Positions 12,015-23,630 of a stretch of 47,172 bases of DNA are shown piece after piece. Where the stretch lies: NCBI RefSeq assembly GCF_000003605.2, contig NW_003121915.1, positions 57,729 through 104,900 of the forward strand, given 5' to 3'. The position numbers and the translations under genes are program-made. The stretch is from Saccoglossus kowalevskii (taxonomy: Eukaryota > Hemichordata > Enteropneusta > Harrimaniidae). The notes below the pieces were generated by a model, which had not been told where the DNA came from, made no database searches, and was given only the letters and a program-made list of their open reading frames with translations. How positions within the stretch are numbered: the stretch's first letter is position 1; each line of letters begins with the position of its first letter.

Positions 12015-14560
12015 CCACTGTTTCCTCCCGCGCATGAACGCGACTGGGTCTATCCAATATGCAAACATACGAGACTAGCTTAAATCTTAGCCTGTATTTC
12101 CTCATAGAGGTAAAATACAGAAGGAGTTATAACTGGTTTAAGATCAAAGGTTCCATGATTATTTCCGCCGTTAACTCAGTAATTATAATGTCTGCTTGTT
12201 AATCTATCAGCAAACAACAAATTATCTACAGATAAGGTGAATTAACATACTGTAGGACGGGAAATGTTCACGCAATGAAATTTTCGCATGAAAGCAAATT
12301 CGCGCATTTTATTATTCGCGTTCTCTATGCAGACGAATTATTTCAACTTTATTGTTCAACGTCTGTTACTAATTCACACATTAAAAACGAGTGTTACACT
12401 TCCACTTTTATATATTTCTATATATTTTTATCGTATTGTCACTGCAGTTCACACTCAGCGCGGCAACCATTTTGTCATGGGGGTATGATTTTGCCAAGTA
12501 AAAAACAGCAGTTGAAATAACCTATAGAAATTCCTCGAAAAAAACCCTGAAAAACAACACAACTTCCTGATAGATCGGCCGATTTAAAAAAATCAAACAT
12601 GAATAAACTTGTCATAACAATGGCATTCTTTATAGACACATCGTTAAACACCGCATAGCAACCGAGAAAAAAAAGACTTACGAAAAAAAGACTTACCCTT
12701 GGTTACGAGGACAGTGTCGAAAATGATCATGGATATCAGAGGACGTTTAAACAGACAATGATAAGTGGATTAGCTCGACTAGAAACCAGTTAATAATTCA
12801 CACACTATCTCATCGTACGAAAACTGAACCTCATGTCAAAGAAATATTAAGCCTTCAATGGGTGAATTGTTAAACTATTATTCGTGGAAATTTAACGAAA
12901 CTATTATTTCAAATTCTAATAAGATGGGTCAAGTTTCTGGTTATCTCATTATTAATAGGAGTTCGAAAAGTGGTAGTGCGTGCTTTGGCAAACAGAATAT
13001 AAACTATGATGCCAAACTTCGTACAGTTATATCGCAATTCCATGGAAATGACGTAAATTGGCGACACGAAGGTCATTCAAAGCCTCGATATCGTTTTGAT
13101 CTGTAGTCGTTCATCAATGACACTGAATTTAGTTTTGGGAGTTTCGATTATATTCTACATGACAACACACCTCTTGATTTGAACACATTCCCTCTATAGA
13201 TAGGATATGACAGGATAGAGGGACTGTGATTTGAACAATGACTTCCCTCGAACTAGTATACGAGTACGTTATTCTGACGTCACAGAAGCACCCCTATCTC
13301 TAGAGGGCGCGACTTATAGATGTAGCACATGATATAAAAATGTTGGTTAACTACAGAGTGTATTGCGCGATACATATCGGGCAAATTCGACAAATACTAT
13401 GCAAGAAATGTGTTACACTGTAAATTCATTTTAGCATAATATCAATAAGTCTAACAGTAGGCGTCAAAAGAAGTGTTGTCGTTGTCGAGATTAACATTAC
13501 AATAACTATCTCAGAGTGTTCACGGCATGCAAACACGAATATAAACATCAGTTTATATTGGGAAAGTGAAATTCTAGAAAGAAGGAGAATTAGATAGCCA
13601 TACACACTTATTTAGTCCAAACACAATAAGGTTTTATTCCCTCTTCACCAAACATTTCTAAAGGATGCTTAAATTTAGAAACTTATTGCAACGTTCGAGT
13701 CGTGAAGAATGGGGCAATCGCACTTTCGCTGATACGGTATCGGTTGATACATTTGAGTCAGAAACAATGTCGTGTGTGAAGGGGTGTTTAAAAAATCAGA
13801 AAGGAGTTGTTGACATGTGTTATTACGTGTAGTGATCTCATCCCTGTGCCGTGTGTTTATTATAATGACATGCATAGCACGTTGTACGAGTGACGCATGC
13901 AACTGAAATACAGCAAACTGTCTCACGATAGAAACCGTTCAATACACAGAACAACCCTTTTGACTTAAGGGCATGTTTTGAGGTAGTATGACGATACAAC
14001 TACACGTTTCTGAAGTTATCAGTATCAGGAGGTAGCCTAGTAATTGAGCCTCAAATAGGAGCACGCAGTGTAATTGCAAAGGAAAGGTTTCTCGTTGAAC
14101 ATTTTACACTGTAATAGCCTTGGCCGATGTATCAACAACTCAGCAAACGTACATGTTACCAGTCGACCTCCCGGGATTTGACGAGATGTTAGTACTATCA
14201 CAATAAGAGTATTTTGCGCTAGACCGTAGGTGGCGCATTTTACAATATTCATGAAACAGAGATCATTGACTACTAGTACCTTAAGGTAAGGTAATAATGT
14301 CTCCACATATATCGAGAAAAATCATATATCGTTATGAGATGCCCGCTTTATGATTTTTACGAATTATTGGAAAATTTTTATAAATTATATTCCTATTATA
14401 TGAACTAATAGCATGTATTTATAATAGATAACTAAGAAAATAGTCCCACTTTTTAAAAACAATCCAGTTTTTCTCAATATATTTCGTACAGTGTTTAACA
14501 AACAAAAAGTTGAGGATTTGTTCCCTAATAAATAGTAATGTGACTCGTTTATTTAATTCT
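12015..14560. other. Intergenic DNA, no gene recognised
   Basis: Mostly AT-rich. Near 13298 lies CTCTAGAGGGCGC, a CTCF-core-like string. An 82-codon open frame at 12858-13106 has no recognisable domain and no convincing splice sites, so it is not called. Confidence 0.5.
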
Positions 14561-14910
14561 TAGGGGCGGACATCCGGGCATTTTCCCCGCTTGGCAACCA
14601 TCACGGTGAAAACAAATGCCGAAAACTCTCATAAAACTGTATTTTTTTGCTATTTTTTGAGACTCTCCTGAACAGTGCTCAGGGATACTTCAAAGCTGAG
14701 TTTGTGCTGTTTTCACCCATAGGAATTCATGATATTGACGCTGTAGGTCTGTCAACACCGAGACAGCGCTTCTTGTGACATGATACAGTGGTGCGCATCG
14801 TAGCAACATACCGTGACGTAGCCCCCCCCCCCCTCCGAGAACAGGCCAAATACCCACGAACGTCGTGCCGCCACACATGCGCGAGATATATGGGTCTCAT
14901 ATATACAAAT
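14561..14910 (+). promoter_or_regulatory. CpG-richer patch, possible promoter
   Basis: Compared with its surroundings this stretch is richer in G+C and CpG (for example ACGAACGTCGTGCCGCCACACATGCGCGAG near 14858-14887, split here by eye). It ends at an AAATATGGCGAC start context that resembles the YY1/TISU element of short-leader genes. It also holds a run of C's at about 14821-14833. A promoter is inferred from composition and the ATG context only. Confidence 0.3.
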
Positions 14911-14997
14911 ATGGCGACTTTGAATGTTGAGCAGATCAACGAGTACAAACTGAGACGTTACCAAGCTTTAATTATTTTATTTTTAGGTGATTTGAAG
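14911..14997 (+). CDS. Possible first coding exon, unknown protein
   Basis: From an ATG in a good context (AAATATGGCGAC) the frame reads MATLNVEQINEYKLRRYQ and stays open to 15072. A plausible donor, AAG|GTATCA, lies after 29 codons (14997); an earlier TTAG|GTGATT is the alternative. The continuation, FLGDLKVSKESLVVISASRA, is loosely reminiscent of SAP-type motifs, in which a helix is followed by a G/K-V-S turn and a second helix. The likeness is weak and I do not name a function. No downstream exon was found: what follows is a decayed transposon. It could be a gene fragment, a captured exon or chance. Confidence 0.28.
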
Positions 14998-15169
14998 GTA
15001 TCAAAGGAGTCACTGGTGGTAATTAGTGCAAGTCGCGCCCAGGTCATACATCATACTTGTGATTTCGATTAGAAAAGCGCATTCGGTTGTGGAACAATCA
15101 ACACAAACATGTACATGCGCAGCACGCATTACCTCCCTTTAATGAAGAATGGTCCCGAATTGTTTGCCT

Positions 15170-16700
15170 GTTGTACGCAGCTATGTCTTCAGTCTTCTTG
15201 TCCTTGTCTCCCGAAGGTACCAATCATCCGCCCCCCTCCATCGTCCTCTGAGCTCCCTCCACAGCCTGGGCCACTAGAGGTGCCAAGAGGAGTTTGCCAA
15301 CGGATGTGGTCTCCATGTCGGTAGTGGGAGAGTGCCGATGAAAAAGGGTCCAAGGCGACTCCTGATCCGGATCACCACCGGCCCTGCATGAAAGAAAAGT
15401 CTCGTGCCAAGCACTGCCCAGTTCCCAAGTTGCGTCCTTTACTGCATATTAGCAAGGGTCAGTTGGGCTTTGGTTGCGCGGCTTGGTCAAGCAAAGATAA
15501 CGAAGCCTGCTCTGACCGTGCCTGAGGGAGGTGTGGGAAACCCCCTTCATAGAAGAGATGGATGCTCCCCTGTCCCACTGATCTGAGTTGTCCCCCCTGA
15601 TCCTCTTACAGAGAGATCAAAGGGAGGATTGGACAGATCTGACCCAAATCCTGGTGGAGGGGGGGAGACAGGCAGCACAGCCCCTCTCCTCCCACCTCAC
15701 TCCTGGGTCGTACCCTGCGACTGCAGGAGGGAGTTCACTTTGGAGGCCAAGTTAAACATCCAGGCCTTCCAAGCCGTCTCATCACCATGGGAGGAGCCCC
15801 TTTCACTCCGACTAACATCGGTGGAGGGGTACAACAAGGTTGTCTTCGCAACCAACCCAGGTTGCGTAAGCGCAGATGAAGTATTGGTGGCTGTACCGAC
15901 CCCACCTCAGCACTAGTGATCGATGCCAGCACCTCAGTAGGAACATGCTGTATCCGAGTTTCGGTGCAAGCGGTGATTGGCAGAGATAGACGGCTGTGAA
16001 GGTCTTTCCTCGGTCACCGATCCCGCTACATTGAGGAGGGAGTCGAACTGTGGTAACTCTTCCTCAGTTTTTGGATAGGAGGCAAGCCTTGACTTGGCCA
16101 CTAAGGAGAGATTTTTCTCTCATTGAATCAGACCGCTATTTAGTGTGATGCTTACCAGCATGCCGTGGTCGCTTGCCCTCAGCTTTTAACCCTGCCACAA
16201 AGTGCCCCCACGCTTTAGAGTCCCACAGATCACACACTCCCTCAAGGCAAAATCCAAACTGGCTAAGATGAACATATCTTATGTGCCGTAGGTCTAGTAA
16301 AACGTTCTTAGTCTTTTTAATGACTTAGGCATGATGCAATTAGAAAAGATTAGAAATGAGTATGTGAGAAACGAGCAAATTTACCCTGCCAAAAAAAGAT
16401 CGACACAAATTCAAAAATTGAGCTGACGATTCAGCAAAAACAGACAAGATCTGGAGCCCTTACAGTGATGCTGGAACTGCCAGTGTCGATCATAAAAGCA
16501 CTAGACTACTAGGAAGGGCAGTGAACAACTGTAATCTTTTGTTAGGCAAACGCTGAGCAGAAAAAAAAAAATCTTTTTGGTAGCAGCGGAAACAAAAAGA
16601 GAATGGAGACGAAAGGCCTTAAGCGCATGATCATCCTGGGGGTGACCCCTGAGGCGAGACAATGTTACCTTAGGGTGTTCTTTGTGAACCTGGGTATATT
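15170..16700. mobile_element. GC-rich decayed transposable-element block
   Basis: Base composition changes sharply here to G+C-rich, proline-coding sequence unlike anything else in the window, and changes back by about 16700. Coding-like pieces are broken by stops and frameshifts. Examples are 15629-15916, with a Gly/Pro-rich start followed by EFTLEAKLNIQAFQAV, and about 16447-16600, reading DHKSTRLLGRAVNNCNLLL then, after a stop, AEKKKIFLVAAE. The second piece recalls the LLGNA...RR...L pattern and the following 'LF..AA' pattern of ORF1/gag proteins in DIRS-type (tyrosine recombinase) retroelements. That family assignment is an inference from memory. No terminal repeats or recombinase were identified. 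Confidence 0.4.
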
Positions 16701-19622
16701 CTCTAATAGTTCTATCTGGGGCTGTAATCTGTAATTAAGCCTAACGAGTAATAAATTAAATTTATTATTTCTATGGAATTTCTGGTAGGTGATGTAGTAA
16801 ACTGTGGATGCTGGTAGTCGTTTGTTGCTAGGAAACCCAACAAGACTCCACAAGATGGGATGCATACCGAATGAGAAAATGTTTTCATTTTTTCTTCAGG
16901 TCCTATTTGCAGCGCATCATGTTCAGAGAATTTTGAAAAAAAAAAACATGTTATACAGTCAATTACTAGTATTCTGCTCAAGTCGGTTGAGCAATTATCG
17001 CTATTGCTTGTGGTTGAATTAGAACTTGAACCAACAGTAATATAAATGTAATCATCAGATAGCAACTCAATTAATCACATATACAGAGCAGCAATTTTTT
17101 TGTAAATTGAACTTGTTTAATATATTAAAATAATTAATTACATTTCAGAATAATAATTAAATTTCTCTTCTTGGGTCGTACTTTACGGACCTTTTAATAT
17201 AAGAAGTGAGTGGAACAAACAAATTAAGAAAAGAATGACAGTACATCAAAACTAAGAGGAAATTGGACCACAAAAGATGAAAGTGCATTTTTAAAAACCT
17301 AAAAAATAACTATGAATACAAAATTATCATACATGTTAAGAGAAATATACAGTAGTGCTGATTGCAGAAGGTGAATAATGACATATACCGGTACTCAATT
17401 CACTCCAATAGAAACTCGCATAAGCCAGGAATGGCATTTACTGCACCCCCACTCCTATAACAATGTTTATGTACACCCTTGGAAGGCCATATTCAACTTT
17501 TATTTACATACCGTCACTTTCACAGGAACACCATACATTCTGGTATTTTTGCAGTCCAGTGAATTTGTAGTGATGGTTTTCTACTTGACCATTGATACAC
17601 ATCAAACACTTGTTGAAGACGGTGGACATTGCCAAAGTACAGTTACATTTTGTGTTGTTGAGAGGGATGTATACAAATTACAACCCAAAAATGGTCATAT
17701 GTACAAAACACTGGGACAGTAAAACGTGTATTTTTCACACGGTAAAAAGTCATAATTTTACCATATTTTCCAAAACTTTTTTAACAAGAGCTGCAATCAA
17801 TGGATATACTGTTAAGTCAAAATTCATCACTAAAATAATTTTTGTCAAAGAAAATGATGGTGTTTTATACATTAATGTAAATTAGCAGATGATGATATTA
17901 TATTTATAAACCCCCGACTGTTTTAACTGGGTATAAAAAAACATCTGATGTACCTGATCTTAAAAAGGCTAAAGACAAAAATTAGTTTCTGGTGCTGAGA
18001 TTTTGGAATTCAATGATGATTAATACAGTGTTTAATATAGCACAATAGCATTCAGATTTTCTCAATTTTTTGGCTATCCCCTCCCCTTATTGAAAACCCT
18101 CAATTTTCAAATGATATACCCCAATAAAAGTTTTTATGCATACTCGTTTCTATTAGAAATGTGCTTGTAATGGAGCAAAGAAAGCCATGTAGTCAAACAA
18201 ATAATTTCCATAATTAATGTAATTTCTCAGTATCATAATCGAAATTGCACTCTCATGAGGTCTAGTAACTTGAGATTTTGAAATACACTTGCAACACAAT
18301 ACAACTTTACAGAATAGCAGTACACTGTGCAGCGCCCTCACCAACCACCAAAATTAAAACTTTTGTTTTTCTTGAAACTCTATCAAATTGACAGAATCAA
18401 TATTGCATCTACTTTCCTATGTTCATTTCAAAATCGTATGATTATTTGAATATATCCTGGCTGGAACTCAGAAACTGGAAAATATATTTCTTCTTTCTTG
18501 GTGAAAGTTAATTATTAGGTATCATTTTAAACATCGCTGTCTGACCACTAGAGGGCGTACTAACCAATTCAGGTAACGATACATTTCTATTTCTGATTTT
18601 CCTACACCATAGTTAGCATGTTATGTATTATTTAAACAGATAATAAAATTATGGATTTAAAGACAAAATAGAATCTATATTTGTTATACCATGATATTCA
18701 GTGAACCATATTAAATGGGTAATTGTTTCAGTTTTGTGCAGAATATGTTATTTTTGTTTTTGAAAGGGAGTTTACAAAATGTCCATGAAATACAAATTTA
18801 TTAAGCTGGCGCTAGACACTCGTAGGCAGTATTTTATTTGAATCATAGTTGTTAACTAAGTAGCCAGATAACTTAAAACTTGTCAATAAAGATTTTCTTT
18901 AATGTGCTGTACAATTAGGTGGTCAAAATTACCATAGCGACAACTACTGTATTTGCACTATTAGTAAATTATAGAAGTGTTTCTATGGTCAAAAAAGGTA
19001 ATATGTTAATTCAAAATACAACAAAATTGATTTTTGGTTCATATGCTCTTCTACTTGAAATGCAATTTAAATATAACCCATACAGCAATATCAGTATGCT
19101 GCCGAGAACTTTACATGGAGAGGTAAATCCAGGAAAATATTTGTTGTTGTTAATATTCTGCACAAAACTTATCATGAATGAGTGAAATGAATTGTGGGTA
19201 ACATTGATAAAATAACAATCTGGAGTAAGCAATGCATGGTGAGAATTATACACAAACAATCAAACGAACAACAATTTTGCTGTACACATGATTTTAATGG
19301 AAACACTGTCTTGGTATGAGCATTGCAAGAGTCATATTTCCATTCCCCTCACTGACAAAACAACACATGTGAAATAGACGAGGAGATTGTTGGTAATGAA
19401 AGTGATGAGTTGACATGTAAATTACCATGAATGGCATTAAAATACTGACACCCTGCTTTAAATTGTATTGTATCCAATACGTTCATTAGGGTTGACACCT
19501 TTACATGTGTAAATGAACAAATACTGGATGCGTCATTCCATAGAGAAAAAGAACTTGTTTCAAAATGTTGAGAATGAGCTAAACTCTTTGAATACTGAGT
19601 TAGTTTGGACCACAATAACAAT
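16701..19622. other. Intergenic DNA, no gene recognised
   Basis: AT-rich. It holds a strong CTCF-like match CCACTAGAGGGCGTA at 18545-18559. Open frames at 17378-17722 and 17592-17885 overlap in different frames, have no recognisable domain and sit in low-complexity composition, so they are not called. Confidence 0.5.
18545..18559 (+). promoter_or_regulatory. CTCF-like core motif
   Basis: CCACTAGAGGGCGTA fits the CTCF core consensus CCASYAGRKGGCR at nearly every position. It lies about 1.9 kb from the 3' end of the Abl gene. Binding is inferred only from the motif. Confidence 0.4.
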
Positions 19623-19783
19623 AAAGCGAGAGGGTTGTCACCTGCGTACATGCAGGAATTGAGTCCCACGCGACGATAACAACACACGCTAAAAGCGCAA
19701 AGGCTCATGGGTAGACGCTTGTTTGTGAACGATGACATGCTATGGCCATCTAACGCATGCGCAGGTGACGACATCCCCGCTTT
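19623..19783. mobile_element. 161-bp MITE-like element, copy A
   Basis: The ends are inverted repeats: AAAGCGAGAGGGTTGTCACC on the left, and on the right GGTGACGACATCCCCGCTTT, whose reverse complement is AAAGCGGGGATGTCGTCACC. The same element lies inverted at 32490-32650 with the same length. The interior (GATGACATGCTATGGCCATC, CGCTTGTTTGTGAA) is shared. It encodes no transposase. It lies just beyond the likely 3' end of the Abl transcript. Confidence 0.75.
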
Positions 19784-19801
19784 AAAATAGTTTTTCAACT
19801 T

Positions 19802-19807
19802 TTTATT
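19802..19807 (-). terminator. Candidate polyadenylation signal of Abl
   Basis: TTTATT on the + strand gives AATAAA on the - strand, about 665 bases beyond the Abl stop codon. It is the first canonical hexamer I found downstream. This would make the 3' untranslated region about 19800-20471. Confidence 0.4.
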
Positions 19808-20353
19808 TTTGACTTTGTATCATGATAATTTCATAGGGCAATCACTTTGTAGACCACAGTTGCTTTATGTTAACAAAAATTTGAAATTTGGCTCACTGTA
19901 ATAATTACAATTATTTGCATGGAAGGTTAATCTATTATGGTAATATCTGCCAAAATTTGGGCCCACTGCAGGTTATATATTGAAATGTTCAATTCTGATT
20001 ACATCTGATTACAATGTTCACAGTGCTGACTGACAAGCTATTTAACAGCTATCTTCGTTGTAAAAACATTTCTTTTTCAATACCAAACAATTGAAATGTG
20101 CATTTTCAAACTAGCACGGACTGCAGCTGAATTCATGAAAAGTAAAGACAAGTTCCCTATAATGTTTCTGTAATTTGCAACAAATTATGTCTTTCTTTTT
20201 TTTACTAAGTATTACAATATGATGAATATCAAAACAATGTTCTTATTTCAACTGTTTTTCATTATGCTACCAATAACTACCTTGTGATTAGGAGCAAGCA
20301 CCAATAACAGAAGTCACCATCTTCAGCATACATGTACACATAAAATCACGTTC

Positions 20354-20381
20354 AACTGGTTCCAACCAGTTTTAACCAGTT
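20354..20381. other. Palindrome AACTGGTT-CC-AACCAGTT plus a third copy
   Basis: In the presumed Abl 3' UTR, AACTGGTT (20354-20361) and AACCAGTT (20364-20371) are exact reverse complements separated by two bases, and AACCAGTT recurs at 20374-20381. As RNA this could fold into a small hairpin. As DNA AACYRGTT resembles grainyhead/CP2 sites. Function is unknown. Confidence 0.35.
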
Positions 20382-20471
20382 GTCAAATGGATTTAAAGCA
20401 GGCTGGAGGTGACTACACGCAACTGGACTGAACAGGTTTGTAAAACAAACTGATATATGAATAACAGACAG

Positions 20472-22135
20472 CTACCTTTGAACGATTGAATTAACATCAC
20501 GAATGGAGTTCTGAACAGCCGACAGGAGAGTCGCCAACTCAACGGGTGATCCACTCGTGGATTTAATACGAAGATGATCCAAATTGGACGATAGAAGGGA
20601 GACTGCTTCACGAAAAGAAAATCTTGCCAGAACGGACACCGAGTCCACATACTTATTGCACGATGCCACATATACAGCAGTAGCATCACAGAGTTCAATG
20701 ACCTGCGAGTAGTCGCCTCTTTTTAATATCGTTCCCAGTCTGTTCTCTATAGTGTCAGCAAGAGATGTGAGTGTACTTTTCGTAACCTCTCCAATTTCAG
20801 ACAGGTCAGCGGAAGGTCTCTTTCGCAAGGAGGCTCTCACAGAGACACCAGATTGAAGCAAGTTTGAACTGTCCACAGGAAGTACTGGTTTACAGTTTGG
20901 AAGTAAAGGCTTTCCGTGTTTAGGGCTTTGTTTTTCTTCATCAGTTGAGTGTGTCGGGCTAGTCACTGTTTTGTTAGATCTCTTTTCATGTCGAGGGCTT
21001 GTTACAGACCTCACTTGCCTGCTGGGTTTTGGGCTTGTTATAGCCGGTTTGTTACTGGGAACAGCTGGTTTTGTTGAAGATGGGCTGGGTTTTGAAGAAA
21101 CCATTGGTTTAGGAGCAACCTGTGGAGGCGGTGGCCCAGATGGAGGGCTTGGTGGTCGAAAGATGGGAGGTGCACGTTCCCAATCTTCAGGGCTTTCCAC
21201 TTTTTTGGATGACTTCTTGGAGTGTGATTTTTTGCTTTCACGATGGGATCTTTGTGGTGACTCTGTGCTTGATTTTCGAGATCTACTTCGTCTAGGCTTG
21301 GGTTGCACGTTCTCTTCTGCATCCAGAGAACTCTCATCCTCTTCACGATGCGAAGGCAAATCAAAGCTTGAAGAAGGAAACCGTGGCGGTGGGGTGGACA
21401 CCATTTTACGCCCTCCTAACGGCGAAGGAATTTGTGTGTTTTCCTCATCACCGGTTGAAGCCGAATGTTTATGTCTTGGCGTAGGAATGGGCTTTGCACC
21501 TCGTCGATATTCCGGGGGTGTGCACTCAGACCCAGAACTGGAATCAAGACTACGTCTCTGTGCATACGGAGAGTCTTTAGATGCAGAAGATGAACTGTCC
21601 ATGCTCCGTTGTCTGATTGCAGGGCTTGAAGTCGATCTAACCATATGTGATGACGCAAGAATATCCCCTCTGAGATCCTTCTCAGTGTCACTTTTGCATT
21701 TCTTAATTGCGTCTTTTTTTAGACTATATCCCCTCCTCGCTGTGATAGGCAGCGGCAATGCCTTCTGAGGGTACCGTCCAGGTGCTTCTCCAAAGTCACC
21801 TGCATTTACTGATCCTATACTACTGCTGATTCCACTTTCCTGACTCGCACATTTACTTTCGGTGCTAGTGTTTCCGGCTAAATTCATACACGAATTCAAC
21901 TCCTGATCAATACTGGCAAATATCTGTTTAATGTTCTCACCCTGACCTTCATCGCGCTGTGCTTCACCGTTCCCAAAATGTTCTTTATCCTTCTTGAGAG
22001 CGTAAGAAGTAGTTCTCTCAGGCGGTGCTGGACCCTTTTTCCGACTTGATGAATGTTTACTTCTGCTAGTGCTGCTGCGTAAATTCTCATTTCTTCTGTT
22101 CGTGAGAGGGGAATTGTTTGTTGAGGTTCGATAAC
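20472..22135 (-). CDS. Abl: Abl last exon: linker and F-actin-binding domain
   Basis: The exon holds the whole C-terminal half, 553 residues plus the TAG stop. Near its start GPAPPERTTSY (about 22001-22034), preceded by RKK, matches the position and sequence style of the PxxP site that binds Abi/Crk/Nck SH3 domains in vertebrate ABL. The middle is rich in Ser, Pro and Lys, with basic clusters (KPRRSRSRK; SHSKKSSKK near 21205-21235) that could be nuclear localisation signals, and a polyproline run RPPSPPSGPPPPQVAPKP (about 21104-21160). The last about 120 residues (from RKRPSADLSEIGEV) are the F-actin-binding four-helix domain. They include LSSNLDHLRI, which keeps the L-x3-L-x2-L-x-I spacing of the human Abl nuclear export signal, and end in IVQR as human ABL does. 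A 265-codon open frame on the opposite strand (20971-21768) is a shadow. Confidence 0.96.
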
Positions 22136-22640
22136 CTGAAATAAAATATACACAAATAAAACTAAAACACCACAGTAAACATAATCCAAAAAGTTTGTGT
22201 CCCTCCTCCACCAGTGTAGCGTAAGTAGCATAAAGACAGTATAATACAGATGCAAAAGAAAAAGAAAGTAACAGTTGAAGAAGCTTTCTTAGGCTCTAAA
22301 AAAATCGTTTCTGGTCAGCACATACTTCAGGTTGAAAGGCCATATTGTACTTTTTTTTTTTTTTTTTTTTTTTTTTAACGGGAAAAAAACAGCAAAAACA
22401 TCCACGAACCAGAAACAATTTTTTGTTTTTCAAACTAGTGTGTATTATATGTTGGAAATAATACAGTTATACATTCACGTTTAGAGCAATGCATTCGGTG
22501 ATGTTAGTAACATGCCCCATTAGTTGTCCTATATGAGTTTATTCGACTGAGGAGTTACTTGATAATTAAATAATTGTGAATGAACATCACAATGTGTTTG
22601 GTGGGTAAACCAGGTTTATTTTAATAACATCCAAACTCAC
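22136..22640 (-). other. Abl intron with 26-base poly-T run
   Basis: Intron between the 102-base exon and the last exon. It contains a T run at 22351-22376 on the + strand (poly-A on the gene strand) and nothing else recognisable. Confidence 0.8.
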
Positions 22641-22742
22641 CAGAATCCTGCGGGGCCAAGGCTAGCCTTTTCTCATTCTGTAAGCCTCGTACCTTACTGG
22701 GTATGTTAGGTACTGGTTTATTGTCTTTAGTTTTCTCAACTT
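22641..22742 (-). CDS. Abl: Abl exon after the kinase domain (102 bases)
   Basis: Acceptor TTTACAG and donor TCTG|GTGAGT flank 102 bases, phase 1 at both ends. It encodes VEKTKDNKPVPNIPSKVRG then LQNEKRLALAPQDS, a charged linker directly after the kinase domain. The first residues (EEVEK across the junction) match human SDEVEKELG. The human counterpart, exon 10, is longer (165 bases as I recall), so the linker is shorter here. Confidence 0.88.
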
Positions 22743-23630
22743 CTGTAAAGGGTCCAGGAAGAAAAGAAGGAAGGGTGTTGTCTCATAAATTATCACAATA
22801 AGATTGTTTTTACTATTTTTTTTTTTTTTAAATGAAGCATATACATGAACAGCTTTCATTGACCATGACAATAAGGCTCTGGTTAGTAAATACAGTTCGT
22901 GCAAACGAGTCCTACTGTCAGGTGTTTAATGATAAGCAGTATTGGTGAATATGACACAGGAATAGGTGATAAAACCATGATGTCACTTTCCAGTACTTTC
23001 ATTTCAAATTTGTATCAAGACATGGATCATTGTACATTTATAGATTTTTGGAGGGAGGGGTAACAGTGATATGCAATAAAGATGGTTAATGTAGCATCCA
23101 AGAATCGTGCAGGAAAAAATGGGCTGAAAGCGGCACACTGAGCGGAGGATGGAAATAACAAAAAATCAATTAACAATATACTTACGATAACTCATAATGA
23201 ATCCTACACAATTACCAATTTTCCAAGAAAGCAAAAAAATAAAACAAAAACATAAAACACACACACACATAAAAACAAGATTAATGTAATGGCGGAAATT
23301 TCAACATGCTTTACTTTTAAGATCTCAAAAAAAGCGACAAATACTAGTATGTGATTATCGAGAAGGTGCAGTTTGTTAGATTTTTAGAATTAATTAATGT
23401 AGTGGTAATGTAACTACAGAAAGCTTGTGCAATAAGCCAACTTATTCATTTGGTGAAGACTGCCACCTGTGGTCATTTTTGTGTGTTCTTTTGTTTTCAT
23501 CAACAAGCTCAGTTTACCGTAAAAACTCTAATCTACCCCTCCTTTTTTGAACATTTCAATCTTACCTGGCACCTGAGCTGTTATGGCCATAAAGTATTAA
23601 ATCTTTCTTCAATGCTAAGTTTATCAAAAT

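Noticed and set aside
13979-14002. TGAGGTAGTATGACGATACAACT, resembling the let-7 seed region
   Set aside because: Only the first ten or so bases match let-7. I see no complementary star arm nearby that would form a precursor hairpin.
17378-17885. Overlapping frames of 114 and 97 codons
   Set aside because: Two different frames are open at once in AT-rich DNA, with no recognisable domain, signal peptide or splice sites.
20971-21768. 265-codon open frame on the + strand
   Set aside because: It lies antisense to the serine/proline-rich linker of the Abl last exon, whose reading frame is clearly real. It has no independent support.
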